From assembly GCA_012510935.1 (NCBI GenBank), contig JAAZHB010000086.1:1-10037 (forward strand): a stretch of DNA of 10,037 nucleotides, written 5' to 3'. This DNA comes from Clostridiales bacterium (GTDB lineage: Bacteria; Bacillota_A; Clostridia; Peptostreptococcales; Anaerovoracaceae). A model generated the notes under the pieces. The model saw nothing but the letters and a program-made list of their open reading frames with translations, was not told the DNA's origin and ran no database searches. The position numbers and the translations under genes were made by a program. Shown here piece by piece: positions 1-6,896 of this stretch (positions within the stretch are counted from its first letter, which is position 1; each line of letters begins with the position of its first letter).

Positions 1-53
1 AATTTAAAGAAGCTTAATTTTCATAGACAGCATTATTAAATATTATCGTAGCA

Positions 54-83
54 AAAGAGCCGTTTTTCATTAAACGGCTCTTT
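54..83 (-). terminator. Rho-independent terminator after the Rrf2 gene
   Basis: A perfect 12-bp stem (54-65 paired with 72-83) closes a 6-nt loop. It starts about 14 bases beyond the Rrf2 stop codon on the minus strand. The minus-strand 3' arm ends in a short T-run. The T/A-rich arms mean it could also work for a gene entering from the left on the plus strand, so it may be bidirectional. Nothing else is visible in the first 53 bases. Confidence 0.8.
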
Positions 84-96
84 ATCATTTCCTTGT

Positions 97-501
97 TTAT
101 TTCCTTTTATCCATTAAGTCCTCTATCGTTATCTGTCTCAGTTTTGCTTCAAAGTCATCTTGCAATGACTGATAAACCTCTCTAACGGAACACTCTTCTT
201 CTCCAAGATGATAATAATAATCGTCATCAAGACATCGATTAATTCTTGTAGTTCCTTCCATAAGTTCAACTACTTCAAGCAGAGTGATTTCCGAAGGATC
301 TCTTGCTAGTCTGAGGCCACCATGTGCACCAGGCGCTGAGGCAATTATCTTCGCGTCACGAAGCTTGCGAGTAAAAGTTAGTATATAGGTAGTCTTGATT
401 CCGAGCTTCCCAGATATTTCTGCAGCCGGTATTTGCTGATTTCTTGATGCCAAGAATAGCAGTGTTCTAATTGCGTAATCTGTTGTTAAATTCAACTGCA
501 T
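97..501 (-). CDS. Rrf2/IscR-family transcriptional regulator
   Basis: A 134-residue winged-helix DNA-binding regulator of the Rrf2 family (IscR, NsrR, CymR, RirA). The N-terminus (MQLNLTTDYAIRTLLFLA) is the family signature. The helix-turn-helix lies near residues 25-48 and the wing contains the usual GAHGGLRLAR-type segment (58-67). Family members that sense Fe-S status or NO hold a cluster on three cysteines near residues 90-110. This protein has only Cys90 and Cys104, with His98 between them, so it may bind a cluster with a non-cysteine ligand or may be a cluster-free (CymR-like) regulator. The length is normal. An AAGGGGAAG stretch about 11 bases upstream serves as the ribosome site. The gene is monocistronic: a terminated gene lies upstream and a terminator downstream. 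Its target is not shown by the sequence; dyads in its leader suggest autoregulation. Family call is secure, ligand is not. Confidence 0.93.
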   Translation of the reverse strand: MQLNLTTDYAIRTLLFLASRNQQIPAAEISGKLGIKTTYILTFTRKLRDAKIIASAPGAHGGLRLARDPSEITLLEVVELMEGTTRINRCLDDDYYYHLGEEECSVREVYQSLQDDFEAKLRQITIEDLMDKRK

Positions 502-530
502 ATTTATTTCTTCCCCTTAAAATAGATAAA

Positions 531-637
531 CAATAGGCGTGATTTGCTGAAATTTCATTTCGGTTGTTTGGATTAGTGTGATTCGAAGTTTAAGTAAACT
601 TAGCATAGATAGAATAAACCAGTATGCACGCCCATTG
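531..637. repeat. 11-bp imperfect inverted repeat flanking the Rrf2 leader
   Basis: CAATAGGCGTG (531-541) is repeated inverted as CACGCCCATTG (627-637) with one mismatch. The arms are 85 bases apart and GC-richer than their surroundings. They bracket the region where the Rrf2 promoter must lie. They could be paired regulator sites, but chance is not excluded. Confidence 0.35.
586..601. promoter_or_regulatory. 16-bp perfect dyad upstream of the Rrf2 gene
   Basis: AAGTTTA-AG-TAAACTT has two perfect 7-bp arms about 85 bases upstream of the Rrf2 start. Rrf2 proteins are dimers that bind dyads and commonly autoregulate, so this is a candidate operator. It matches no specific Rrf2 consensus that I can name, and I could not assign a convincing -35/-10 pair nearby. 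Confidence 0.4.
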
Positions 638-656
638 CCTGTATATTTTAATTGAT

Positions 657-699
657 AAATCTTAACATTTACTTAATACAAACCTAAACAAATCTTAAC
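657..699. repeat. Direct repeat AAATCTTAAC, 33 bp apart
   Basis: Identical 10-mers sit at 657-666 and 690-699, both followed by a base and then TT. The 33-bp period is close to three helical turns, so a protein bound to both would contact the same DNA face. They lie between the acyl-CoA synthetase terminator and the Rrf2 leader. No regulator is identified. Confidence 0.4.
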
Positions 700-702
700 T
701 TT

Positions 703-740
703 GTAAAAAAACAAGACGATGCATATATTTGCATCGTCTT
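703..740 (-). terminator. Strong Rho-independent terminator of the acyl-CoA synthetase gene
   Basis: A perfect 11-bp stem (713-723 with 730-740, AAGACGATGCA arms) with a 6-nt loop is followed on the minus strand by a GTTTTTTTAC tract (703-712). It lies 21 bases beyond the stop codon. This is the clearest terminator in the window. Confidence 0.92.
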
Positions 741-760
741 TAGTAGGCAAAATAGTGTAT

Positions 761-2539
761 CTACTTCTTGTTCTCTTCCTCAAATCTCACAATTTTATTA
801 GATGTGTTCTTCTTAAGCGGAGTCTCACGAACAATTACATGCTTGATTCTCTTGAAAAGCGCTCTCTTCTTGTTGTAATCCTTAACTACATCGTTGATGA
901 TTCCCTCAATTTTTCTATGAGAGACATCTTTGCCAAATGCCATTTCAATTTCTTCAACATCTGCAACAATTGCTGCGGCTAGAATCTTGTCTTCTTTCCT
1001 GCTAGATTCCTTCTCAAAGACCATTGACTCTAGTACATAAGGCGAAAGATTTAAAGCATATTCAACTTCTTCTGGGAAAACATTCTCGCCATTCTTAGTG
1101 ATGATTACATTTTTCTTTCTTCCTGTAATATAAGCATAACCCTTTTCATCCATATATCCCATATCGCCTGTGTAATACCAGCCATCTACAATTACTTCGT
1201 TAGTCAATTCTGGCATATTGTAATATCCAAGCATTACATTTGCTCCTTGAATAGCAAGCTCTCCTATTCCAGTTTCATCCACATTCTTCACATCTAGATT
1301 GATGCCCGGGAATGCAACTCCAACTGAGTTTGCCACCGGTGCCGTATCTGGGTTCAAAGCTGCAAGTGGCGCACACTCTGTTAATCCATAGCCTTGGAGG
1401 GCCTGTATTCCAAAATCCCTAATTCCATTTAGAACATCAGGATTAATTGCTGCTCCGCCGCAGATTAGGATACGCATTCTCCCACCGAAAACCGCTGTAA
1501 TATCCTTAAAGAAAATCTTACCGATATCTAGTCCAACCTTCTTAGTAACATTATTGACTTTAATTGCTTTTCTTACGGTATTACCCTTGCCCTGCTTTTC
1601 AATATTCTGCCAAATCTTCTTATAAAGAAGCTCAAAAATTGCAGGAACACCGAGGAACATTGTAGGTCTAACCTCTTGGAGATTCTTTGTTATATACTTA
1701 AGTCCCTCGCAATAAGCGATAGCAGCACCTTTATAAAGCGGCATCAAGAATCCACAAGTACACTCGTAGGTGTGATGGAGCGGAAGCACTGAGAAAAAGA
1801 TATCATCATCGTTTACTTGAAGAACTGTCGGTGCAGCCATAAGGTCCTCTGCAATATTGCCATGAGAGAGCATTACGCCCTTTGACAGTCCTGTTGTTCC
1901 TGAAGTAAATAACAAGATACTCATCTCATCTCTAATTATTTCTGCATCGACGAACCTTCTGTCACCTTCTGCAAGGAGCTTCTTGCCATTCTCAAGTAAC
2001 GAAGTCCATGACAATACATTCTTTGTGTCTTCCTCACACTGCATGTCAATAATTGTTTTAAGATGATTGCCTCTTTTTTTCTTGATATTAGCAAAAACTT
2101 CAACATATTTCTGGTCACAAATTACAGCGTCAACATCTGACATCTTTACCATCTCTTCTAAGCTTTCGTCAGAAAGGCTTCTGTCAAAAGGGACTACGAT
2201 TCCAGTTCCGCATACGATAGCCAAATATGACAATGCCCATCTTGATGAATTAGCGCCAATTACTGCTACACGCTTGTCCTTTAGACCAAGCTCGATCAAT
2301 GCAGTGCCCATCGCATTAATATCTTCAAGCATCTCTTTGTATGTCTTTGTACCATACGGACTGTTCCTATCCGGCTTCTCGTAGAAAGCAACATGGTCAG
2401 CATATTTTGCCGCACTGGTTTCAATCATATGCTTAACATCAGTGATTGGACGCGAATCCCGGTACTTTACAAAGTCTCTGGGGTCTGCCTCAATTTGAGC
2501 CGCAGTCTTCTCAGCATTTTTAAGTTCATTTTTCTTCAT
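761..2539 (-). CDS. Long-chain fatty acid--CoA ligase (AMP-forming)
   Basis: An adenylate-forming enzyme that activates a fatty acid with ATP to an acyl-adenylate and passes it to CoA; a cytosolic or membrane-associated FadD-type protein. Numbering from the ATG at 2539 (592 residues), the ATP-binding loop TSGTTGLSKG is at 212-221, the A5 motif GYGLTE at 383-388, YTGD at 456-459, the hinge GRKKN around Arg474, and the C-terminal catalytic lysine at about 582 (NTSNKIVR). All core motifs are intact and the length fits the family. The frame is open to a GTG at 2656, but that region lies inside the upstream terminator hairpin, so the long form is unlikely. A GTG at 2563 with a better ribosome site is the main alternative start. 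The chain length of the substrate cannot be read from sequence. It is transcribed separately from the upstream signalling operon, although no clear promoter was found. An acyl-ACP or other carboxylate substrate is possible. Confidence 0.92.
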   Translation of the reverse strand: MKKNELKNAEKTAAQIEADPRDFVKYRDSRPITDVKHMIETSAAKYADHVAFYEKPDRNSPYGTKTYKEMLEDINAMGTALIELGLKDKRVAVIGANSSRWALSYLAIVCGTGIVVPFDRSLSDESLEEMVKMSDVDAVICDQKYVEVFANIKKKRGNHLKTIIDMQCEEDTKNVLSWTSLLENGKKLLAEGDRRFVDAEIIRDEMSILLFTSGTTGLSKGVMLSHGNIAEDLMAAPTVLQVNDDDIFFSVLPLHHTYECTCGFLMPLYKGAAIAYCEGLKYITKNLQEVRPTMFLGVPAIFELLYKKIWQNIEKQGKGNTVRKAIKVNNVTKKVGLDIGKIFFKDITAVFGGRMRILICGGAAINPDVLNGIRDFGIQALQGYGLTECAPLAALNPDTAPVANSVGVAFPGINLDVKNVDETGIGELAIQGANVMLGYYNMPELTNEVIVDGWYYTGDMGYMDEKGYAYITGRKKNVIITKNGENVFPEEVEYALNLSPYVLESMVFEKESSRKEDKILAAAIVADVEEIEMAFGKDVSHRKIEGIINDVVKDYNKKRALFKRIKHVIVRETPLKKNTSNKIVRFEEENKK

Positions 2540-2571
2540 TACTAAATATTCTTCTCTTTGCACAGTAAATA

Positions 2572-2579
2572 TTTCCTTT
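2572..2579 (-). promoter_or_regulatory. Shine-Dalgarno that may set a GTG start for the acyl-CoA ligase
   Basis: AAAGGAAA on the minus strand sits 8 bases before a GTG at 2563-2561, in frame with the ligase and 8 codons before the ATG at 2539. The ATG itself has only a weak AGAGAAG upstream. The start is therefore GTG-2563 (600 residues) or ATG-2539 (592 residues); the sequence alone does not decide. Confidence 0.5.
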
Positions 2580-2644
2580 CCTTCTTCGACATCAAAGCTA
2601 ACTAGAGATTCACACACACTAATCCAGCTAATTATCATATATAT

Positions 2645-2688
2645 AAAAGAAAGCACCCATTACTATAGGATAGCGGGTACATTCTTTT
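2645..2688 (-). terminator. Terminator of the GGDEF-EAL/Hpt operon
   Basis: A long hairpin begins 17 bases past the Hpt stop. The outer arms are 2645-2658 and 2675-2688 (12 of 14 positions paired, ACCC/GGGT next to the loop). Inside the loop is a further 4-bp stem, CTAT/ATAG, at 2663-2673. The minus-strand 3' arm is TTTCTTTT followed by alternating TA. It separates the signalling operon from the acyl-CoA ligase and overlaps the 5' end of the longest ligase frame. Confidence 0.65.
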
Positions 2689-2705
2689 TAAAACACTGCC
2701 AACAC

Positions 2706-3050
2706 TTATTTAATCACACTCTTCAATTCTTGACGGCTTCTCTCCAAAGCCTTTAGATTCTCTTCCACTCCAGTAAATTCCCCGTTTCTAAGAGGCTCTA
2801 CAATCTTAACGATATATCCATTCATTGGATTTAATTCTGTATTTGCAATAATCCCCTTAAGTGTATGTGCCGCCTCGAAGGCAACCTCTGCATCCTTTCT
2901 CTCAACAGAAAGATGAAGCTTGTTAAAATTGTCGTCATCTAATACCTGCCCAATGCATTCTATCAAAAGGTCTTCATCGTCAACAAATCTTTCTATGGCA
3001 ACATCAACATTGCACCCTGCGCTCTTTAGCTTCACTAATATTGGATTCAT
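2706..3050 (-). CDS. Free-standing Hpt (histidine phosphotransfer) domain protein
   Basis: A 114-residue all-helical Hpt protein, a shuttle that carries phosphate between receiver domains in a multistep phosphorelay. The diagnostic motif AAHTLKG is at 60-66, with His62 as the phosphoacceptor and the conserved Lys and Gly at +3 and +4. Length equals a single Hpt domain with no kinase part. The start is fixed by an excellent AAAGGAGGAG site just upstream. It follows the receiver-GGDEF-EAL gene by 65 bases on the same strand and ends at a terminator, so the two are very likely one operon. The obvious inference is that Hpt-His62 exchanges phosphate with Asp55 of that receiver. No hybrid histidine kinase lies in the window, so the source of phosphate is unknown. 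Confidence 0.9.
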   Translation of the reverse strand: MNPILVKLKSAGCNVDVAIERFVDDEDLLIECIGQVLDDDNFNKLHLSVERKDAEVAFEAAHTLKGIIANTELNPMNGYIVKIVEPLRNGEFTGVEENLKALERSRQELKSVIK

Positions 3051-3092
3051 GCTGTCTCCTCCTTTCGTTTACTTCTTAACCACACTATATCT

Positions 3093-3117
3093 AAAGCTAT
3101 TTGCAAAAATAGCCTTT
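3093..3117 (-). other. Intercistronic hairpin between GGDEF-EAL and Hpt genes
   Basis: AAAGCTATTT (3093-3102) pairs with 3107-3117 with one bulged C and a 4-nt GCAA (plus strand) loop. It overlaps the last base pairs of the upstream stop codon. There is no U-tract, so it is probably not a terminator; an mRNA-processing or 3'-end-stabilising role that tunes the ratio of the two proteins is an inference. Confidence 0.4.
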
Positions 3118-5851
3118 ATCTATCATCATATTTTGTGCCGCCTTCAGCTTCTATACGGCTCCTCTTCTCACTGTACATCGCAAAGTCAGCAGCTCTAAAC
3201 AGCTCTGATAAGGACTCCGTTTGGAAGTCAAAATCTTCAGTATAAGAATATCCAAAATCTGCATTCGCCCTTTTCTCACTCTTTGGACCGTATGAAATAC
3301 ACCTTATGGATTTGCGGAGTTTCTCAATTACATGTCTTGTATGGTCTTCGCTAGAGTTCACTAGAATAACTACAAACTCATCTCCTCCATAACGAATAAC
3401 GGCATCGCTTGAGCTAGTTCCCTGCTTTAGTCGTTTTCCAACTTGTCTAAGTACTTCATCACCAACTGAATGTCCATATGTGTCATTGATATGCTTAAAG
3501 TTGCTCATATCAAGCATTATAAGCGACAGCCTCTTTACCGGCTCATTCTGTCCGTGATATGCAAAAAGCATCTCATTAAAGTAGCGCCTATTGTAGACAT
3601 CAGTTAGTGCATCAACATAGGCCTTTACATGCATCGACTCAATTACTTGTCCAAAATTAGCGCCTTCGTCATTGCTTTCCGACTTTGGCAAGCCCTTCAA
3701 AGATAGAATCTTCTCATCTTTAGGAAGTGCGACATCCAGCACGCGCCTGAGCTCATCTTCTAGTCTTTTCTGCTCAGTTCTATCAGTAATGTATCCAAGG
3801 ATAATTTTCTTTGCACCGAGCTGGCAAATATAATGCATTTTAATCTGAATGCATCGAACTTTCCCGTCAATATCCTTTCTTTGATAAATACATTCTTTGC
3901 TGCCCTTCTCTTCGGCGCACTGTTTAAAACTTTCGAGCAGGACACCTCTATCATCTGGCATAATTGTTTCCATCAATGATTCCTTAATCTGTTCGATTAC
4001 AGTTCCGAAAATAGAAATGTATTCATTATTGATTCGAACAATTTCAATACTATCTCCACCATATTCATAAAGAGCAATAGGTTGCAATGCATTGGAAAAA
4101 AACAATTGCATCTCCGGTCCAACTCCCCACAGCCTGTCAAGCTCGATATTTGTTGTCTCTCTCTTGATTTCTACGGCCTTCTTCTGTGCCGAGAGCACCT
4201 CGTATTCTTCAACATTCATTGGTTTTGCAAAATAATATCCCTGAACATAATCGCAACCCAAACTATGCAGGAAGTCAACTTGCGTAGCGGTCTCAACACC
4301 TTCTGCTATAACCACTAAGTCTAGCCATCTTGCCATACGCACTACATTGGCAACTATATTTGCGCCCCTGGCGTTTTTCTCAGTCTCTTCGAAAAACCTA
4401 ATGTCAATCTTTAACACATCTATTGGCATTGTCTTCAAGATGCTTAAAGAAGAATATCCACTTCCAAAATCGTCCATCAATACCGTGTAACCCAAATACC
4501 TAAGCTTCTGTGAGAAGACTATTACCATTTGCGGGTTATCAATATATGCACTTTCGGTTATTTCAATCTGGAATAAGTTGTGCGGTATTTCATATTTCTT
4601 GACCAAATCATCAATGACTTGCACAATATCTGGATTATATAGATTTGCTCTTGATACATTAACAGATATAGGTGCTGGATTGATTCCTTTATCAATCCAT
4701 GTGTGCAACAGCTTACATACTTGCTCCCAGACGAAGTAGTCGAGCTTTGTAATAAATACATTTTTTTCAAAAATAGGTATGAATTTATCCGGGGAAAGCA
4801 TTCCTTTAACTGGATGGTTCCATCGAATCAAGGCTTCGCCTCCGGACGGACGATTGCTATTCAAATTGTATTTCGGCTGAATAAACACAGCAAACTGGTT
4901 GTCTTCAAGAGCTGTGTACATCTCATTAATAATAGCTTGCTCTTGCTCGAGCTGCTCTTCCATTTCAGACTTATAAAAGGCTATAGGATTCAAATAGTTT
5001 CCTTTGTATTCCCTTGATGCCAAAGACGCTCTGTCGAGCATTACATCAACTGGAACTTCATGGTCTTTAGAAATGTAAACTCGAAAGGTTGGTGAGATAT
5101 CAAAGGCCTTATTATATTCTTTAATCTCCTTCTCTATATCTCGAAGCAACTCGGTAAGTCTATCTTCATTAGTAAAAGGAATACAGAAAGCAAACACATC
5201 TCCTTCTAGCTTTCCATATACCACTTGAGGTTCTGCAAACAACCGCTCTTTCAGAATACTGGCAATATGCTTAAGCAAGTTGTCTCCTTCACTTCTTCCA
5301 TACAATCCATTAATCAGTTTAAACCTGTCAATATCAAAACGAACAAAGGCAAATATCTCTTCAGAATGTCGATCCAAATTCTCTTTAGCCTTCTCCCTGA
5401 ACTTATTGCCATTATAGATGTCTGTTAGAGTATCATATTCTGCAAGATACTTTAGTCTCTTGAATGCTGAAAGTTGACTTCTTTGTATTACATTCTTGAT
5501 TCTAAATTTAAGAATCTGATTATCGTAAGGCTTCTCGACATAGTCCCAAGCTCCAAGTTCAAGAGCCAGCTTCTCCTGGTCCTTGCCATTACTACCTGTT
5601 GAAACGATAATTGGCAAGTCTTGAAAAGCTGGTTTATCTTTTATTTCGCGCAGAAATGCAAAGCCTCCCATTACTGGCATAATGAGGTCCAATATTACAC
5701 AATCGAACTTATTCTTCTTGTCGTTGAGCATTTGTAATGCTATTTCTCCATTGTCAGCAACAAATGTATCATACTCATCATTAAGAATCACTCCTAACAG
5801 TTTCTGATTCATTAAGCTGTCTTCAACGATCAAAATTGTTGGCCTATTCAT
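3116..5851 (-). CDS. Response regulator with REC, degenerate GGDEF, EAL, PAS and GGDEF domains (cyclic-di-GMP turnover)
   Basis: A 911-residue cytosolic signalling protein. Residues 1-120 are a receiver (acidic pocket Glu10/Asp11, phosphoacceptor Asp55, Thr85, Lys107). Residues about 135-295 are a GGDEF fold whose signature is EGDVF (216-220), so it should not make c-di-GMP and may only bind GTP. Residues about 305-555 are an EAL phosphodiesterase with the expected residues: EAL 339-341, Asn398, Glu430, Asp460-Asp461, Lys481, Glu517 and Gln537. A PAS-like sensor follows (about 580-695). Residues about 740-905 are a second GGDEF with an intact GGDEF (822-826). Its inhibitory site is SSSD (813-816) instead of RxxD, so simple product inhibition is not expected. 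The protein is thus predicted to both make and break c-di-GMP. The ribosome site GAGGAG precedes the ATG. It heads an operon with Hpt. Which activity dominates, and what the PAS senses, is unknown. Confidence 0.93.
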   Translation of the reverse strand: MNRPTILIVEDSLMNQKLLGVILNDEYDTFVADNGEIALQMLNDKKNKFDCVILDLIMPVMGGFAFLREIKDKPAFQDLPIIVSTGSNGKDQEKLALELGAWDYVEKPYDNQILKFRIKNVIQRSQLSAFKRLKYLAEYDTLTDIYNGNKFREKAKENLDRHSEEIFAFVRFDIDRFKLINGLYGRSEGDNLLKHIASILKERLFAEPQVVYGKLEGDVFAFCIPFTNEDRLTELLRDIEKEIKEYNKAFDISPTFRVYISKDHEVPVDVMLDRASLASREYKGNYLNPIAFYKSEMEEQLEQEQAIINEMYTALEDNQFAVFIQPKYNLNSNRPSGGEALIRWNHPVKGMLSPDKFIPIFEKNVFITKLDYFVWEQVCKLLHTWIDKGINPAPISVNVSRANLYNPDIVQVIDDLVKKYEIPHNLFQIEITESAYIDNPQMVIVFSQKLRYLGYTVLMDDFGSGYSSLSILKTMPIDVLKIDIRFFEETEKNARGANIVANVVRMARWLDLVVIAEGVETATQVDFLHSLGCDYVQGYYFAKPMNVEEYEVLSAQKKAVEIKRETTNIELDRLWGVGPEMQLFFSNALQPIALYEYGGDSIEIVRINNEYISIFGTVIEQIKESLMETIMPDDRGVLLESFKQCAEEKGSKECIYQRKDIDGKVRCIQIKMHYICQLGAKKIILGYITDRTEQKRLEDELRRVLDVALPKDEKILSLKGLPKSESNDEGANFGQVIESMHVKAYVDALTDVYNRRYFNEMLFAYHGQNEPVKRLSLIMLDMSNFKHINDTYGHSVGDEVLRQVGKRLKQGTSSSDAVIRYGGDEFVVILVNSSEDHTRHVIEKLRKSIRCISYGPKSEKRANADFGYSYTEDFDFQTESLSELFRAADFAMYSEKRSRIEAEGGTKYDDR

Positions 5852-5900
5852 TTGAAACTCCTCACTTTATAAATTCTATGTGAGATAAATTTTATCTACT

Positions 5901-5926
5901 GAACTATTTGCATTTACCGAACTATT
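5901..5926. repeat. Direct repeat GAACTATT in the GGDEF-EAL leader
   Basis: Identical 8-mers at 5901-5908 and 5919-5926, 18 bases apart, lie just downstream of the predicted transcription start. A 13-base palindrome GATAAA-T-TTTATC (5884-5896) follows nearer the gene. These may be binding sites or chance in AT-rich DNA. Confidence 0.3.
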
Positions 5927-5945
5927 CACGCTAGATTATCTGATT

Positions 5946-5974
5946 ATTATATCACTCTGCCCAATAACGGACAA
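5946..5974 (-). promoter_or_regulatory. Extended -10 sigma-A promoter of the GGDEF-EAL/Hpt operon
   Basis: On the minus strand TTGTCC (5974-5969) is followed after exactly 17 bases by TATAAT (5951-5946). TGA directly before the -10 gives the extended TGnTATAAT form. Transcription should start near 5939, leaving a leader of about 88 bases. This is the best housekeeping-type promoter in the window. Confidence 0.75.
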
Positions 5975-5986
5975 TGAGCCGTTATT
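5963..5986. promoter_or_regulatory. Dyad overlapping the -35 box (candidate operator)
   Basis: AATAACGG and CCGTTATT form perfect 8-bp arms around an 8-base centre. The left arm and centre cover the -35 hexamer of the operon promoter. It could also fold in the 3' end of the upstream transcript, but no U-run follows in either direction, so an operator is the better reading. The regulator is unknown. Confidence 0.5.
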
Positions 5987-5997
5987 TCAAGCACCCG

Positions 5998-6015
5998 TTG
6001 ACACAGTCTGTGCAA
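5998..6015. promoter_or_regulatory. CACAG-T-CTGTG palindrome upstream of the GGDEF-EAL promoter
   Basis: An 11-base palindrome (6002-6012) extends to TTG/CAA outer pairs with one bulged A. Its centre lies near -68 relative to the predicted start, a position usual for an activator. It is also 19 to 36 bases beyond the stop of the membrane-protein gene, so it could be a weak RNA hairpin there; no U-tract supports that. Confidence 0.35.
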
Positions 6016-6033
6016 TTTAAACCATCATTTCTG

Positions 6034-6789
6034 TTACTTTCTCTCACGAACCTGCGGTATTAACGACTTTGCGATTTTGCCTTTCCCCCTATTCTGAAGG
6101 TAGAAAATTCCAATGACTGAGAACACAACGGCCCCGATAAAGTTTACAATCAAGTCTTTCATCGTATCTACAAGTCCGATATCAAGGTAGCCGCCTAGAT
6201 TCCATTGTTCTCCATTTATAACTACAGATTTTATAGCTACATGTATCGGAACATTCAATCCGTCTGGATTAAGCTTTACCGAATTAATGGCTGGAAGAAT
6301 CCAATCCTTCTGCATATCTGTTGAGAAAAACCAGTCCATTCCAAATTCGAAGAACTCCCAAAGCACGCCTACTGTCATTGAGAAGCAGAATGCGAAGAAC
6401 GCCACAAAATATGGTGACATTTTAATTGAGAATTTCTCGCTTCGATTGAATATATCTATCAGCGCAAAACCGATTGCTGCCATTAGAAAACCATTTGCTG
6501 TATGCAAGGTTGAATCCCAGATAGGAATCTTAACATAGAAAGCATTAATTTCTCCCAGAATCTCTGCGCTGAAAATAAATATCAATATTACCGATTTCAG
6601 TCCAACTGGGATTGTGACACTTAGCTTGTCGTCGATTAACTGTGGTACCATAAATAGAATCAATGTAAGAATGCCAAGGAAACAGTTGTTATAATTTCCA
6701 AGAAAGAACTGTCTAACCATTGAGAAACATACCAACACTATTAAAACAATCTCTAATTTCGATATATCCTTTGCAATTTTTGCTTTCAT
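6034..6789 (-). CDS. DUF2238/YjdF-like polytopic membrane protein
   Basis: A 251-residue integral membrane protein resembling the DUF2238 (YjdF) family, whose biochemical role is not established. Numbered from the ATG at 6789, hydrophobic segments lie near 11-26, 34-52, 63-79, 98-113, 126-144 and 214-232. Conserved polar positions inside or beside helices are WDSTLH (91-96), WEFFEFGMD (144-152) and DTMKDLIVNFIGA (208-220). The spread of Asp, His and Glu in membrane segments suggests a metal- or substrate-binding membrane enzyme or channel, but this is inference. An ATG 12 bases further upstream (6801) also opens the frame. However, GGAG inside that extension sits 6 bases before the ATG at 6789, so the shorter form is chosen. 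The gene appears monocistronic, with its own promoter and a terminator of the preceding unit upstream. Confidence 0.82.
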   Translation of the reverse strand: MKAKIAKDISKLEIVLIVLVCFSMVRQFFLGNYNNCFLGILTLILFMVPQLIDDKLSVTIPVGLKSVILIFIFSAEILGEINAFYVKIPIWDSTLHTANGFLMAAIGFALIDIFNRSEKFSIKMSPYFVAFFAFCFSMTVGVLWEFFEFGMDWFFSTDMQKDWILPAINSVKLNPDGLNVPIHVAIKSVVINGEQWNLGGYLDIGLVDTMKDLIVNFIGAVVFSVIGIFYLQNRGKGKIAKSLIPQVRERK

Positions 6790-6827
6790 ATTAATCTCCA
6801 TCTATTCAGATTACTTTATTTCATTAG

Positions 6828-6856
6828 ATTGTAACATTTTTTACGGTTTATGAAAA
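6828..6856 (-). promoter_or_regulatory. Probable promoter of the DUF2238-like gene
   Basis: TTTTCA (6856-6851) and TACAAT (6833-6828) on the minus strand are separated by 17 bases, with TGT before the -10 (extended form). The predicted leader is about 32 bases. The -35 overlaps the T-tail of the preceding terminator. Confidence 0.5.
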
Positions 6857-6857
6857 G

Positions 6858-6893
6858 AAAGAGCGATCACGCTTGAATGCGTAGTCGCTCTTT
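6858..6893 (-). terminator. Terminator of the MerR transcription unit
   Basis: Arms 6858-6872 and 6879-6893 pair over 15 positions (9 bp, then a wobble and a mismatch, then 4 bp next to the loop). The minus-strand 3' side reads CTCTTTCTTTTC. The hairpin begins 3 bases after the stop of the small ORF at 6897, which supports that ORF or the MerR transcript ending here. Confidence 0.8.
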
Positions 6894-6896
6894 GTC

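Noticed and set aside
2540..2656. N-terminal extension of the acyl-CoA ligase from the GTG at 2656
   Set aside because: These codons overlap the terminator hairpin of the upstream operon, lack a ribosome site and match no part of the ligase family.
5852..5945. Cyclic-di-GMP riboswitch (GEMM) in the leader of the GGDEF-EAL gene
   Set aside because: The leader has no GEMM-like conserved core or paired architecture, only short AT-rich repeats and a small palindrome.
5963..5986. The AATAACGG/CCGTTATT hairpin as terminator of the DUF2238-like gene
   Set aside because: No T-run follows on the minus strand, and the hairpin overlaps the -35 box of a good promoter, so an operator fits better.
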